Part shown: positions 56,251 through 64,000 of the stretch, in pieces
Layout: the number at the start of each line of letters is the position of its first letter
Position numbering within the stretch: the stretch's first letter is position 1
Translations under genes and position numbers: made by a program
Notes under the pieces: generated by a model
The model's database searches: none
Seen by the model: only the letters and a program-made list of their open reading frames with translations
What the model was told of the DNA's origin: nothing
Origin: an uncultured Oceanospirillaceae bacterium
GTDB lineage: Bacteria > Pseudomonadota > Gammaproteobacteria > Pseudomonadales > Balneatricaceae
Direction: 5' to 3'
NCBI GenBank assembly: GCA_937136055.1
Contig: CAKZOD010000087.1
Location: 1-64,000 of the forward strand
DNA: 64,000 nucleotides

Positions 56251-57039
56251 CTAGTTCTTATTTTTATCATTCATCATTTGAGTAACATCTGACAATGCAG
56301 TGCGCCAAGCATCTATTCCACCTAGCCTATCAATCGTTTGCATTCCCCTATCTGAAATACCGCCTTTAGTTGCAAGAGACTGCCAGATATCTTCAAAAGA
56401 TTCATCACTTTGCATAATAGCCATTGCACTTGCACCCTGGTTAATTTCAGTAATTAGCTGGCGAGCATTTTCTTTATCCAAACCTTGCTCTACCGCCCAA
56501 TCATTTAACTGCCCCATGAGCGGGAACAACCAAGCATAGTAAGCACCGACTAATGCCGTAGCGGGATTAAATTGCTGCTCGTTTCGTAAGGGATGTACTT
56601 GACCGAGTTTGCTAAAAAAGTAGTGCGCTATATCATGATTAGGGTAAATGAGAGTCGGGCTTTTATTAATAGCTACACAAGAAATAGGCATGGCACGTAC
56701 AACCTGCGCAGGCTCGACGAGCTCTTTAAGAGCTGCAATATCAACGCCTGCAACAACACTGATAACGAGCTGTTTTGACGAAAAACTTATGCCCTGTAAT
56801 GCCATGTCAATATCATCTGGTCGAGTTGATATGATAACAAGCTCAGCTGCATCAGCCGCAAGCTGAGCAGATATATAACTCTCACAATTTTCATAGGTAT
56901 TGGATAGCTGTTGCGCTTTTTCAACAGTGCGATTGTACAAGTGTAATTTTAAAGTTTGGCTATCTCTTCTCAAACCCGTAATCATATAGCTAGCGAGGTG
57001 ACCAACACCAATAAAAGCAACATTCTCAATCATTCGCAA
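56251..57039 (-). CDS. Pyrroline-5-carboxylate reductase-like protein
   Basis: 262 residues of the P5C reductase family: NADPH-binding start (NVAFIGVGHLASYMITGL), Rossmann fold, VVRAMPISCVAI where typical ProC has RAMPNTPA, and a C-terminal helical domain ending GGISDRGMQTIDRLGG (typical GGTTEAGL variant). Its active-site segments diverge from housekeeping ProC, so it is probably a paralogue for a different imine or lactam-type substrate. It is in an operon with the B12 enzyme; spacing is 16 bases. Confidence 0.78.
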   Translation of the reverse strand: MRMIENVAFIGVGHLASYMITGLRRDSQTLKLHLYNRTVEKAQQLSNTYENCESYISAQLAADAAELVIISTRPDDIDMALQGISFSSKQLVISVVAGVDIAALKELVEPAQVVRAMPISCVAINKSPTLIYPNHDIAHYFFSKLGQVHPLRNEQQFNPATALVGAYYAWLFPLMGQLNDWAVEQGLDKENARQLITEINQGASAMAIMQSDESFEDIWQSLATKGGISDRGMQTIDRLGGIDAWRTALSDVTQMMNDKNKN

Positions 57040-57129
57040 TCCATTAATATTGTTTAATTATCAACCGATTATCCAAACATATGGGCGAAGAGTAAAGGTA
57101 AATGTACGCCTACTAGCTTCTCTTAGAAG

Positions 57130-59073
57130 CTATTCATTACTGTATTCTTTATGCCATTGCTGCATATACTTGCTATCCTCTAGAACCTCCATCAATTGAT
57201 CGATATTCATTGGACTATAAAAATAATTACCCTGAATATAATTGCACTGATAATCCAGTAAATAATCCAATTGATTGCTGTTTTCCACACCTTCTGCAAC
57301 TACTTCTAAATTCAATGAGTGCGCCAATTTTATAATTGACTCAGTAATAATTCGCCGATCTTTACTGGTATCTATATCTGCGATAAATGAGCGATCTAAC
57401 TTTATAAAATCCACCGCCAGTAGTTGTAAATAATTTAAGCTTGAATAACCCGTCCCAAAGTCATCCAAACTCACCTTCAACCCCATATCATGCAACTCTT
57501 TGATCACATTTCGGGCAAGCTCAACATTATCTAAAAGAACACTTTCAGTTATTTCAATACACAGATAATCAGCGGTTAACGGGTAGTGTTCCAACTGAGT
57601 TTTGAGCACGGTTAAAAATGATGGTGACAAAAAATGGGGTGCCGATATATTGATAGACAGACGTTTCATACAACTTGCGTTAACTAATTTCTGAATCATC
57701 TCAATGACCATTTCTATAATTAGCTCGCCCAACTCAATAATTAAACCCGACTCTTCTGCGATAGGAATAAAGTCAGCAGGAGACATTTCTCCCATAACAG
57801 AATGCTTCCAGCGCACCAGTGATTCAACCATATTATGCTTGCCTGTTTGCAATTCAACAAAAGGCTGAAAGCGCATATAAAACTCTTTGTTTTTAATGGC
57901 TGTATAGATATCAGCAGCGATTCGGCTTCTCACCTCCTGCCTTTCTATCAACTGCTTTTCGCACAAATATACCTGACTGCCTTTTACTTTTGACTTTTTA
58001 GCTTGATACATAGCTAAATCCGCATTGGTCAGCAAATCCCCTCTGCTTCCCCCATGCTCTGGAAAGGTAGCAATGCCTATACTAATTTTAGCCAGCATAT
58101 TATTGCTTTTAAATTTAATGGGCTCTTTCACTGATGCGAGCAAATTCTGGCAGCGCGCCATTAAGTTTTGATCTGAACCGATATCCCATAATACTATGGC
58201 AAACTCATCCCCTCCCAATCGAGCGATTAAATCACTAGCACCTAAAGTTAAACGCAATTTTGATGCGACATGCTTGAGCAGCATATCTCCAGCACCGTGA
58301 CCTAAAGTGTCATTGATAAGTTTAAAATCATTAAGATCTAACAAGAGCACTGCCAATCGTTTTATCTGCTCTTGTGCTTGCTTAACTTTTTTATCTAGCT
58401 CTTGGTTGAATAGCACTCGATTAGGCACTTGTGTGAGATGATCATAGTGCGCCATTTTTTGAATTAACTTGGCACTTTCTTTGCGATCATCAATGTCACT
58501 GATTGAACCTGCAATGCGCGCGATCTTTTTGTCACTCCCCCACTCCGCTTGCCCTACAAGCCAAAACCACTTATAGACACCCGGTTTCGTCAGAATTCGA
58601 CACTCAACATCAAATACTTCTCGATGTCGGATGTGCGAGATTAGTGCATGTTTAATCCTGTCTTTTTCGGCGGGGTGAACCAAAGACAAATCAGCAAAGC
58701 TTATTTCTAGTTGCTGATGTTCATACCCTAGCATTTCACATAGTTTTTCTGAAAAGTACCAGCTGTCTTCAGCAATATTTTTTTCCCAAATTCCCGATGT
58801 AGAGCCCAACATCGCAAGCTGAAATCTTTCCTTAGCTTTCTTATTTATTGCAGCTTGCTGCTCTGCTTTTAGCTTTTCTTGTTCTAACTGCTGAGTTCGC
58901 TCCTGCACTCTGTCATCAAGCATTTTATTAACTTTTTGAAGCTCTATATTTGCTTGATATAACTCCAAGCTCTTTTGATTTAGAATTTCTTCAGATTTAA
59001 TCCGAGCACTTCTCTCTCTTTGAACACGACGGTTTAACAGTGCAATCTGTGAAGTCAAATCAGGCATGTTCAC
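57130..59073 (-). CDS. PAS-GGDEF-EAL cyclic-di-GMP enzyme
   Basis: 647 residues: N-terminal coiled coil (1-80), PAS domain (about 85-200), GGDEF domain with intact LGGDEFAIVL, EAL domain with ESLVRWKH, SLDDFGTGYSSL, KLDRSFI and EVVAEGVE. The product-inhibition RxxD motif before GGDEF is absent (GASD). The phosphodiesterase motifs look complete, so net activity could go either way. It overlaps the H-NOX gene by 14 bases, the arrangement known from marine and soil bacteria in which H-NOX controls c-di-GMP turnover. Confidence 0.92.
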   Translation of the reverse strand: MNMPDLTSQIALLNRRVQRERSARIKSEEILNQKSLELYQANIELQKVNKMLDDRVQERTQQLEQEKLKAEQQAAINKKAKERFQLAMLGSTSGIWEKNIAEDSWYFSEKLCEMLGYEHQQLEISFADLSLVHPAEKDRIKHALISHIRHREVFDVECRILTKPGVYKWFWLVGQAEWGSDKKIARIAGSISDIDDRKESAKLIQKMAHYDHLTQVPNRVLFNQELDKKVKQAQEQIKRLAVLLLDLNDFKLINDTLGHGAGDMLLKHVASKLRLTLGASDLIARLGGDEFAIVLWDIGSDQNLMARCQNLLASVKEPIKFKSNNMLAKISIGIATFPEHGGSRGDLLTNADLAMYQAKKSKVKGSQVYLCEKQLIERQEVRSRIAADIYTAIKNKEFYMRFQPFVELQTGKHNMVESLVRWKHSVMGEMSPADFIPIAEESGLIIELGELIIEMVIEMIQKLVNASCMKRLSINISAPHFLSPSFLTVLKTQLEHYPLTADYLCIEITESVLLDNVELARNVIKELHDMGLKVSLDDFGTGYSSLNYLQLLAVDFIKLDRSFIADIDTSKDRRIITESIIKLAHSLNLEVVAEGVENSNQLDYLLDYQCNYIQGNYFYSPMNIDQLMEVLEDSKYMQQWHKEYSNE

Positions 59074-59623
59074 ACTCTTTCATCGCTCTGTTTATAACAA
59101 ACACAACATCCGTTTCAGAATCACTAGTTTGCGGCTCTCTGCGTATGCTGAAGCCTTCGTTGAAATACTCACCACATCCCATCAGCAACCCTTGTGCAAA
59201 GCTAGCTAATGGTCTTGATGATTGATAAGTTAACACCACCTCGGTGTCGCTGATTCTGTTAAATGAAAACTTTGGTAATTGTGCGTTCGGATAAAGCTTG
59301 AGTACTTCTACATGAATATAATCGTCAATGTGGCTTAACAGCTCAAACGAATCATCGATTGCATTAAGTATTTCTGGATGCCCACTCACCAACCTTTTAA
59401 ACATAACCTGACCAAAGATAAGCATTAGCTCCTTAGTAGGCACGTTGACTGATTCACTCAGCTTAATGACAAGTGCAAACAACTCTTCATGAGAGTAAGC
59501 ACCTACTGCGGTATAGGAGCCCTGTGAAGGTACATTTGATTCAATAAGAATTTTATCAACCATCTCATAACCAAACTGCTCTTCAACTAAATCTAAAAAT
59601 TCAGTGAAAATTTTCCCTAGCAT
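59060..59623 (-). CDS. H-NOX heme nitric oxide/oxygen-binding sensor
   Basis: 187 residues, a complete H-NOX domain. The proximal heme ligand His104 lies in DYIHVEVLKLYPNAQLPKF, and the heme-propionate motif YxSxR is Y133-S135-R137 in LTYQSSR. It binds NO at ferrous heme; oxygen binding cannot be decided. Translationally coupled to the GGDEF-EAL gene. Confidence 0.93.
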   Translation of the reverse strand: MLGKIFTEFLDLVEEQFGYEMVDKILIESNVPSQGSYTAVGAYSHEELFALVIKLSESVNVPTKELMLIFGQVMFKRLVSGHPEILNAIDDSFELLSHIDDYIHVEVLKLYPNAQLPKFSFNRISDTEVVLTYQSSRPLASFAQGLLMGCGEYFNEGFSIRREPQTSDSETDVVFVINRAMKECEHA

Positions 59624-59754
59624 TTTGCAAATCCTTTACGAAATATAGGTAGCATAGTTTAATAATAGCAGAGCAATACTTAATCGCTTTAAATTGGTGA
59701 CTTTAAAGCAAATTATTTTTTAGGAGAGAATAAAAGAAAGCGTACTAAGTAGAA

Positions 59755-60588
59755 TTACTTAGCACGATATAGGATACCAGGGTGGCAATGAATCATTTCA
59801 AATTTATGTGACAGGCCTGTGAGTGATTCAGAAGCACCAAGCACAAGGTAGCCACCTGTTTTCAGCTGACCATGTATTTTTTCTAAGATTTTAAGCTTCA
59901 AATCTGAAGAAAAATAAATCAGTACATTACGACAAAAAACCACATCTAAACGACCAATCATCGCATAACTATCCAACAAATTGATCGCTTTAAAAGTAAT
60001 TGATGCTTGGATTTGCGGCTTTATTCTCCATGTTTCACTATTTACCTGAGTAAAATACTTCTCTTGGCGCTGCTTACTAAGCCCTCGACCAAGGGCGAAC
60101 AACTCATACTCGCCTTTTTTTGCAATCTCTAGCGCCGTAGAGGAAATATCCGTTGCTACTATATCTACTTTCGCACCACGACAGCGAGAATTAGCAGCGA
60201 TGAACTCATCAGCAACCATAGACATTGAATAAGGCTCTTGGCCTGTCGCACAAGCAGCAGACCAAATCTTCATTCTAGAAGTTGGACCGGTTAAAAACTC
60301 TGGTAATAAACGCTTAGCCAAGACATCATAAGGATGAGAATCACGAAACCACAAAGTTTCATTTGTGGTCATCGCATCAACTATTTGATTCGTTAGGCGC
60401 TTCCCTGAAGGAGCGGACATTGCTTGAACAAGCTGCTCTAATCCTGAGAAAGAGTGCTCACCCATTACCTTCGCCAATCGACATTGAACCAAGTACTGCT
60501 TATTATCTGCAAGGACAATACCGCAGCTATTTTCTAAATAGCTGCTAAATTGCTTAAACCCTTGGTTAGTAATTGTAAATGTGCTCAT
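59755..60588 (-). CDS. cheR: Chemotaxis protein methyltransferase
   Basis: S-adenosylmethionine-dependent methyltransferase of chemoreceptor glutamates. Motifs: TTNETLWFRDSHPYDVL, WSAACATGQEPYSMSM, IVATDISSTALEIAKKGEY and DVVFCRNVLIYFS. 277 residues. It follows cheV by 21 bases. flgB does not follow it here. Confidence 0.95.
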   Translation of the reverse strand: MSTFTITNQGFKQFSSYLENSCGIVLADNKQYLVQCRLAKVMGEHSFSGLEQLVQAMSAPSGKRLTNQIVDAMTTNETLWFRDSHPYDVLAKRLLPEFLTGPTSRMKIWSAACATGQEPYSMSMVADEFIAANSRCRGAKVDIVATDISSTALEIAKKGEYELFALGRGLSKQRQEKYFTQVNSETWRIKPQIQASITFKAINLLDSYAMIGRLDVVFCRNVLIYFSSDLKLKILEKIHGQLKTGGYLVLGASESLTGLSHKFEMIHCHPGILYRAK

Positions 60589-60609
60589 AAATTATTACTA
60601 AAAAGTAAT

Positions 60610-61545
60610 CTACCCCTGCACGCTGTTTAGTCTTTCAATCACAGCATTTGCTAAATCATTTGGGTTAAATTTTGCAAGGAAGCCATTAGCTCCTACTTTT
60701 TTAACCATTGAAACGTTAAAGCCACCACTTAAAGATGTGTGTAAAACGATATGGAATTTCTCCATTCTCTCGTCTTCACGAATCATAGCTGTTAACGTAT
60801 AACCATCCACTTCAGGCATCTCAATATCAGAGATCATCATCAAGAAGTGTTCCCTTATAGATACACCGCTTCCTGCTAGACCGTCAAGTAACTTCCACGC
60901 TTCCATACCATTATTACATTGAGTAACAGTAACACCTAAGTTCTCTAAGCTGCGCTGCATCTGGTTTCTAGCGACACTCGAGTCATCGACAATCAAAACA
61001 TTGTGTGTCTTAGCTTTGCCACGCACATCTTCAGTCGCGATTTCAGAGCTTACATCCGTTGACATTGGGTATAAATCGGCAAGAATCTGCTCAACATCAA
61101 GAATCTCGATGAGTGCATTCTCATGCTCGAATATCGCTGTCAGGTAATTTTCCACACCAATTTCTGCTGGGGGTGCATTAATTTGATCCCAGTTAGTATT
61201 GATAATTCGATCAACTTTACGCACCAAGAAAGCCAGTGTGCGCTTATTGTATTCAGCAACAATTAAAAATGCATCTTCAGGGTTATCTCTCTGTAAAGGT
61301 GCACGTCCAATTGCTTCGGACAGATCTAGAACAGGAATGGTTTCACCACGTATGTGAGCCATACCTTTAATGGCAGAAGTTTGCCTAGGGATCTCGGTCA
61401 GCTTAGGACACTGCAGAACCTCTCTCACTTTAAAAACGTTTATGCCATATTGTTGCTCAGTCTCTAGGTTGAACAATAAGAGTTCCAATCTATTTTGACC
61501 CACTAACTGAGTCCGTAGGTTTACACTATCTAGAATACCTGACAT
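60610..61545 (-). CDS. cheV: Chemotaxis coupling protein
   Basis: CheW-like domain (1-160) fused to a CheY-like receiver (about 180-311). The receiver keeps its acceptor Asp (MISDIEMPEVDGYTL), so phosphorylation is possible. 311 residues. It couples receptors to CheA and adapts. It is divergent from flgA; the two start regions lie 76 bases apart if flgA begins at 61622. Confidence 0.95.
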   Translation of the reverse strand: MSGILDSVNLRTQLVGQNRLELLLFNLETEQQYGINVFKVREVLQCPKLTEIPRQTSAIKGMAHIRGETIPVLDLSEAIGRAPLQRDNPEDAFLIVAEYNKRTLAFLVRKVDRIINTNWDQINAPPAEIGVENYLTAIFEHENALIEILDVEQILADLYPMSTDVSSEIATEDVRGKAKTHNVLIVDDSSVARNQMQRSLENLGVTVTQCNNGMEAWKLLDGLAGSGVSIREHFLMMISDIEMPEVDGYTLTAMIREDERMEKFHIVLHTSLSGGFNVSMVKKVGANGFLAKFNPNDLANAVIERLNSVQG

Positions 61546-61621
61546 GATTTACATTAAACCCCAACTTTTTTCGAAATCAGTGATTCACATTACGTCTACT
61601 GACTGTTTCAGGACCTATAAC

Positions 61622-62323
61622 GTGACCTTTTTAAAACGTACTATTTATTGCAGTGCTGTAGCTATCTCTTTAAGCACTTTCAACCCTTTAGCAATAGCGT
61701 CCAATTCCATTCCAAAAGATATTAAAACTCAAATACTAACAGATTTAGCAGAGATTCACCCTACTGCTAATATCAATATAGCCTTTAATCTACCAAATAC
61801 TCAGAAAAAAATTTCTAAATGTAACGATTTCTCACTTCCACCTATCAAAAAAATATCTGCTGGAGGGAGATTTTCTCTGAGGCTATCATGTAAGCACCCT
61901 AAATGGACGACTTACATAACCTTCATTGCTAGCATTAACTACCCTATCGCCAGCGCTAGAGAGCCTATCGCGAAAGGTCAAAAACTAACAAGTAATAACA
62001 TCCAATTTACAATGAAGGATGTTACTAAAATACATAGAGGTTATTATATATCACCTGAACCCCTATTTGGTAAAGTAGCAAAAAGAGTTATTAAACAATT
62101 AGATATTATTAGTCCTCACATGCTTGACTCACCACAACTAATTGCAAAAGATGATACTGTGATGATTACTTCTCAATCATCAATCATGTCTGTTTCCACT
62201 TTAGGAACAGCTTTACAAAATGGCAAAAAAGGCCGTCAAATTCGCGTCAAAAACAACCGCTCTGGAAAGATAATAAAAGCTTACGTGACAGGCATCGGCA
62301 AAGTATCTACGCGGCCTCAGTAA
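61622..62323 (+). CDS. flgA: Flagellar P-ring assembly chaperone
   Basis: Periplasmic chaperone for FlgI. The C-terminal SAF-type domain has SAREPIAKGQKLTSNNIQF and the family end KNNRSGKIIKAYVTGIGKV. I chose the GTG at 61622, which follows CAGGA by eight bases and gives a signal peptide ending NPLAIAS; the open frame starts at 61544 and would overlap cheV. 233 residues. A base-rich A/T composition is shared with its neighbours. Confidence 0.9.
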   Translation: MTFLKRTIYCSAVAISLSTFNPLAIASNSIPKDIKTQILTDLAEIHPTANINIAFNLPNTQKKISKCNDFSLPPIKKISAGGRFSLRLSCKHPKWTTYITFIASINYPIASAREPIAKGQKLTSNNIQFTMKDVTKIHRGYYISPEPLFGKVAKRVIKQLDIISPHMLDSPQLIAKDDTVMITSQSSIMSVSTLGTALQNGKKGRQIRVKNNRSGKIIKAYVTGIGKVSTRPQ

Positions 62324-62528
62324 AATACCAAAGTATTAAAGATAGTTGCCTTTAAAGCTTCTACAACGGTTTTAGCTAAGTTTAAACCAAATCCCACTGC
62401 TATATCTTAATAACTGGTTGATAAGCAGCCATATACATGCGATTATTCAATTTTAAAGGATTAAATCGTGAATAATTCACTGATTTATATTGAATATTGT
62501 TTTTCTTAAATTATTTTGCAATATTTAT

Positions 62529-62555
62529 TAAAGTTCTAATAATTACGGCCGCTAG
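62529..62555 (+). promoter_or_regulatory. Sigma28 (FliA) promoter for flgM
   Basis: TAAAGTTC (62529-62536), 11-base spacer, GCCGCTAG (62548-62555); the consensus is TAAAGTTT-N11-GCCGATAA. Predicted start about 62565, giving a short 5' leader of ~20 bases. Fits FliA control of its own anti-sigma factor. The rest of 62324-62528 shows nothing I can name. Confidence 0.75.
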
Positions 62556-62584
62556 CTATATTAGAATTTAAAGAGGATATGAAA

Positions 62585-62887
62585 ATGGTTATTGATCTTA
62601 CGAGCGCATCATCCCAATCGATGACTCGTGGCAAGGTCAGCGCCCAGCGAACTGCGGGGGCTGAAACAACTGCCACTCCAGCAAAGCAGAATGGTGCTAA
62701 AGATACATTCGAGCTAAGTAGTACCGCTCAGGCACTTAAAAAAGCCGATGCTATTATCGCCAATACACCAGATGTGGATAGCGATCGAGTTGCGAGTATT
62801 AAAGCCGCTATTGCTGACGGAAGCTATTCAATAGACTACCAAAGCGTTGCGGAAAAACTTTTGGGTTTTGAGTCACAATTAAGCTAA
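62585..62887 (+). CDS. flgM: Anti-sigma28 factor
   Basis: Binds FliA and is exported through the flagellar export apparatus once the hook is complete. The FlgM family body [18 protein letters not shown] and the C-terminal segment [20 protein letters not shown] are clear. 100 residues. The ATG at 62585 is seven bases after AGAGGA; the one at 62579 is too close. Confidence 0.94.
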   Translation: MVIDLTSASSQSMTRGKVSAQRTAGAETTATPAKQNGAKDTFELSSTAQALKKADAIIANTPDVDSDRVASIKAAIADGSYSIDYQSVAEKLLGFESQLS

Positions 62888-62890
62888 GTC

Positions 62891-63379
62891 ATGAATAAAG
62901 AGAACCATTTGGCATTCGATGCCCTTACCAAGCAGGGCATTGACACACTAAAGAAGCTTAACGCGACTTTACAAGATGAGCTATCCTCACTGACAAACAG
63001 AGATATTGATCAAATAAAAATCTGTTCAAGCCAGAAAAGCCAAATTCTTACAGATTTTTCCGAAAACACATTCCAACGTATACAAATCTTAAAAAATTGT
63101 GGCTTTGAGTCTGATAAACAAAGTGTCTCTGATTTTTTGAGCCAATGCGACGATGCCTCTTTAAAAACGCTGTGTATTGAGAACTGGAAAATATTAGAAG
63201 AAACATTACAAGCAACCCTAGATGCCAATAATGTTAATGAACAAGTACTAAAGCGTAATCAAAAAAATATCGATACCATTCTTTCGATCCTGCAAGGCAA
63301 ACAAGCTAATAATATCTTATATGACGCAAAAGGCGACAAAGGCGATTATGCAGGCCAGTCTAGAATTGGAAAAGCTTAA
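62891..63379 (+). CDS. flgN: Flagellar export chaperone FlgN
   Basis: 162 residues, almost entirely helical and coiled (LKKLNATLQDELSSLTNRDI, then EETLQATLDANNVNEQVLKR), the chaperone for hook-associated proteins FlgK and FlgL. It begins three bases after flgM; the pairing and length fit FlgN, since sequence alone is variable in the family. Confidence 0.88.
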   Translation: MNKENHLAFDALTKQGIDTLKKLNATLQDELSSLTNRDIDQIKICSSQKSQILTDFSENTFQRIQILKNCGFESDKQSVSDFLSQCDDASLKTLCIENWKILEETLQATLDANNVNEQVLKRNQKNIDTILSILQGKQANNILYDAKGDKGDYAGQSRIGKA

Positions 63380-63454
63380 TACAAGCCTTACGTCATAAAA
63401 AACAATTCCTGACACCAATCTAGAAGCAATACTTTCCTATCTAAAACAACCCTG

Positions 63455-63460
63455 TATAAT
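63455..63460 (+). promoter_or_regulatory. Promoter -10 for tRNA-Arg
   Basis: Perfect TATAAT (63455-63460) 11 bases before the tRNA. The -35 (TTTCCT, 63433) is weak. Predicted start near 63467, giving almost no leader. Confidence 0.5.
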
Positions 63461-63471
63461 ACCCACCATTA

Positions 63472-63548
63472 GTCTCCATAGCTCAGCTGGATAGAGCGTT
63501 TGCCTCCTAAGCGAAAGGCCGCAGGTTCGAATCCTGCTGGGGACACCA
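63472..63548 (+). tRNA. tRNA-Arg (anticodon CCT)
   Basis: 77 bases with encoded CCA. Acceptor GTCTCCA against TGGGGAC (one G-U), anticodon stem TTTGC/GCGAA, loop CTCCTAA giving anticodon CCT for AGG codons, T-arm GGTTCGAATCC. Confidence 0.96.
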
Positions 63549-63567
63549 CAGTTTTTTGTAGCATTTA

Positions 63568-63945
63568 TTAGATATTACTGTCGATCTCTTTCTTAAGTAT
63601 TGACATTAACTCTCCTGCAGAATCCTCTTCTATTCGATAAAACTCTTTATCACCCAAACTAAAGATAATCGTTGGTAAACAGTTAATAGGCAATGTGCCT
63701 GATTGCTTCCCTAACCGGTAACTCTCTTTATCCTCATAACTATGTAATGCGATATCACCAAAGCCTTCCTGTGCTTGAGCATCGACAGCTAACAAATAAG
63801 AAACCTCGCGCTCACAGTCAGGGCACCAGCTCGCATTGTGGACAACCACGCCAATATCTCTATAGACTTGATCCTCAACTGATAAGCCAATTTGAGCCGC
63901 TTCAATAGATGCAGACCATAAATTTTTGACGTCATCTAAATTCAT
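63568..63945 (-). CDS. Thioredoxin-fold protein (WCPDC)
   Basis: 125 residues. Motif VVHNASWCPDCEREVSYLL at about residues 33-51 is a WCxxC redox site, and LPINCLPTIIFSL carries the cis-Pro loop. Small thioredoxin-fold protein without a signal peptide, so probably cytoplasmic. Specific partner unknown. Convergent with the tRNA-Arg gene. Confidence 0.82.
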   Translation of the reverse strand: MNLDDVKNLWSASIEAAQIGLSVEDQVYRDIGVVVHNASWCPDCEREVSYLLAVDAQAQEGFGDIALHSYEDKESYRLGKQSGTLPINCLPTIIFSLGDKEFYRIEEDSAGELMSILKKEIDSNI

Positions 63946-64000
63946 AATTTTCCCGTATGGTGTTATTAAATTGCATATAAAAAATAATATGCATGGCTTG

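Overview
The window looks like chromosomal DNA of a motile, probably marine gammaproteobacterium. The support is a moderately AT-rich composition, the gloB-mltD pair, a polar-flagellar set (cheV, cheR, flgA, flgM, flgN and a sodium-motor protein MotY), TRAP and RND transporters, and the run argG-motY-rnt-peroxiredoxin-grxD-argF, which follows the order I remember from Pseudomonas. The exact genus cannot be named. There is no prophage, CRISPR array, integrase or transposase gene. The only mobile-looking DNA is a pair of inverted ~260 bp elements without coding capacity (70-328 and 4510-4774).

Layout. 1-4774: a hairpin-rich left edge, element copy A, gloB, mltD, an SbmA/BacA-type peptide transporter and element copy B. 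4827-10388: a complete yejABEF peptide ABC importer. 10455-10735: two identical tRNA-Thr genes behind a stable-RNA-type promoter. 10957-18384: a small membrane protein, a lipoprotein, a GlrR-like regulator missing key residues, tmcA, and a histidine kinase whose ATP-binding motifs are eroded. 18671-22928: an RND efflux pair. 23337-26518: a TRAP transporter with a hairpin between the binding-protein and membrane genes. 26583-35156: a complete mevalonate pathway operon ending in polB. 35392-41056: a type I secretion system with a CsgD-like regulator but no visible substrate. 41895-47485: the argG to argF block. 47608-52583: metR, type II DAHP synthase and small conserved genes. 52781-59623: a PilJ-type chemoreceptor, a B12-dependent mutase-like enzyme with a ProC-like reductase, and an H-NOX/GGDEF-EAL pair. 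59755-63379: flagellar and chemotaxis genes. 63472-64000: tRNA-Arg and a thioredoxin-like protein.

How the genes work together. SbmA and Yej are two independent peptide uptake systems lying side by side. Genes 35156 to 28925 convert acetoacetyl-CoA plus acetyl-CoA to IPP and DMAPP; the pathway is uncommon in gammaproteobacteria, and here it is read through an intrinsic terminator that sits against the first start codon. H-NOX with GGDEF-EAL, the CsgD-like regulator beside a type I exporter, CheV/CheR and FlgM suggest a motile-to-attached lifestyle switch. The most unusual features are the GAFTGA-less GlrR paralogue, the degenerate kinase, the terminator in front of HMG-CoA reductase, the B12 enzyme/ProC-like pair and the DnaA-box-carrying inverted repeats.
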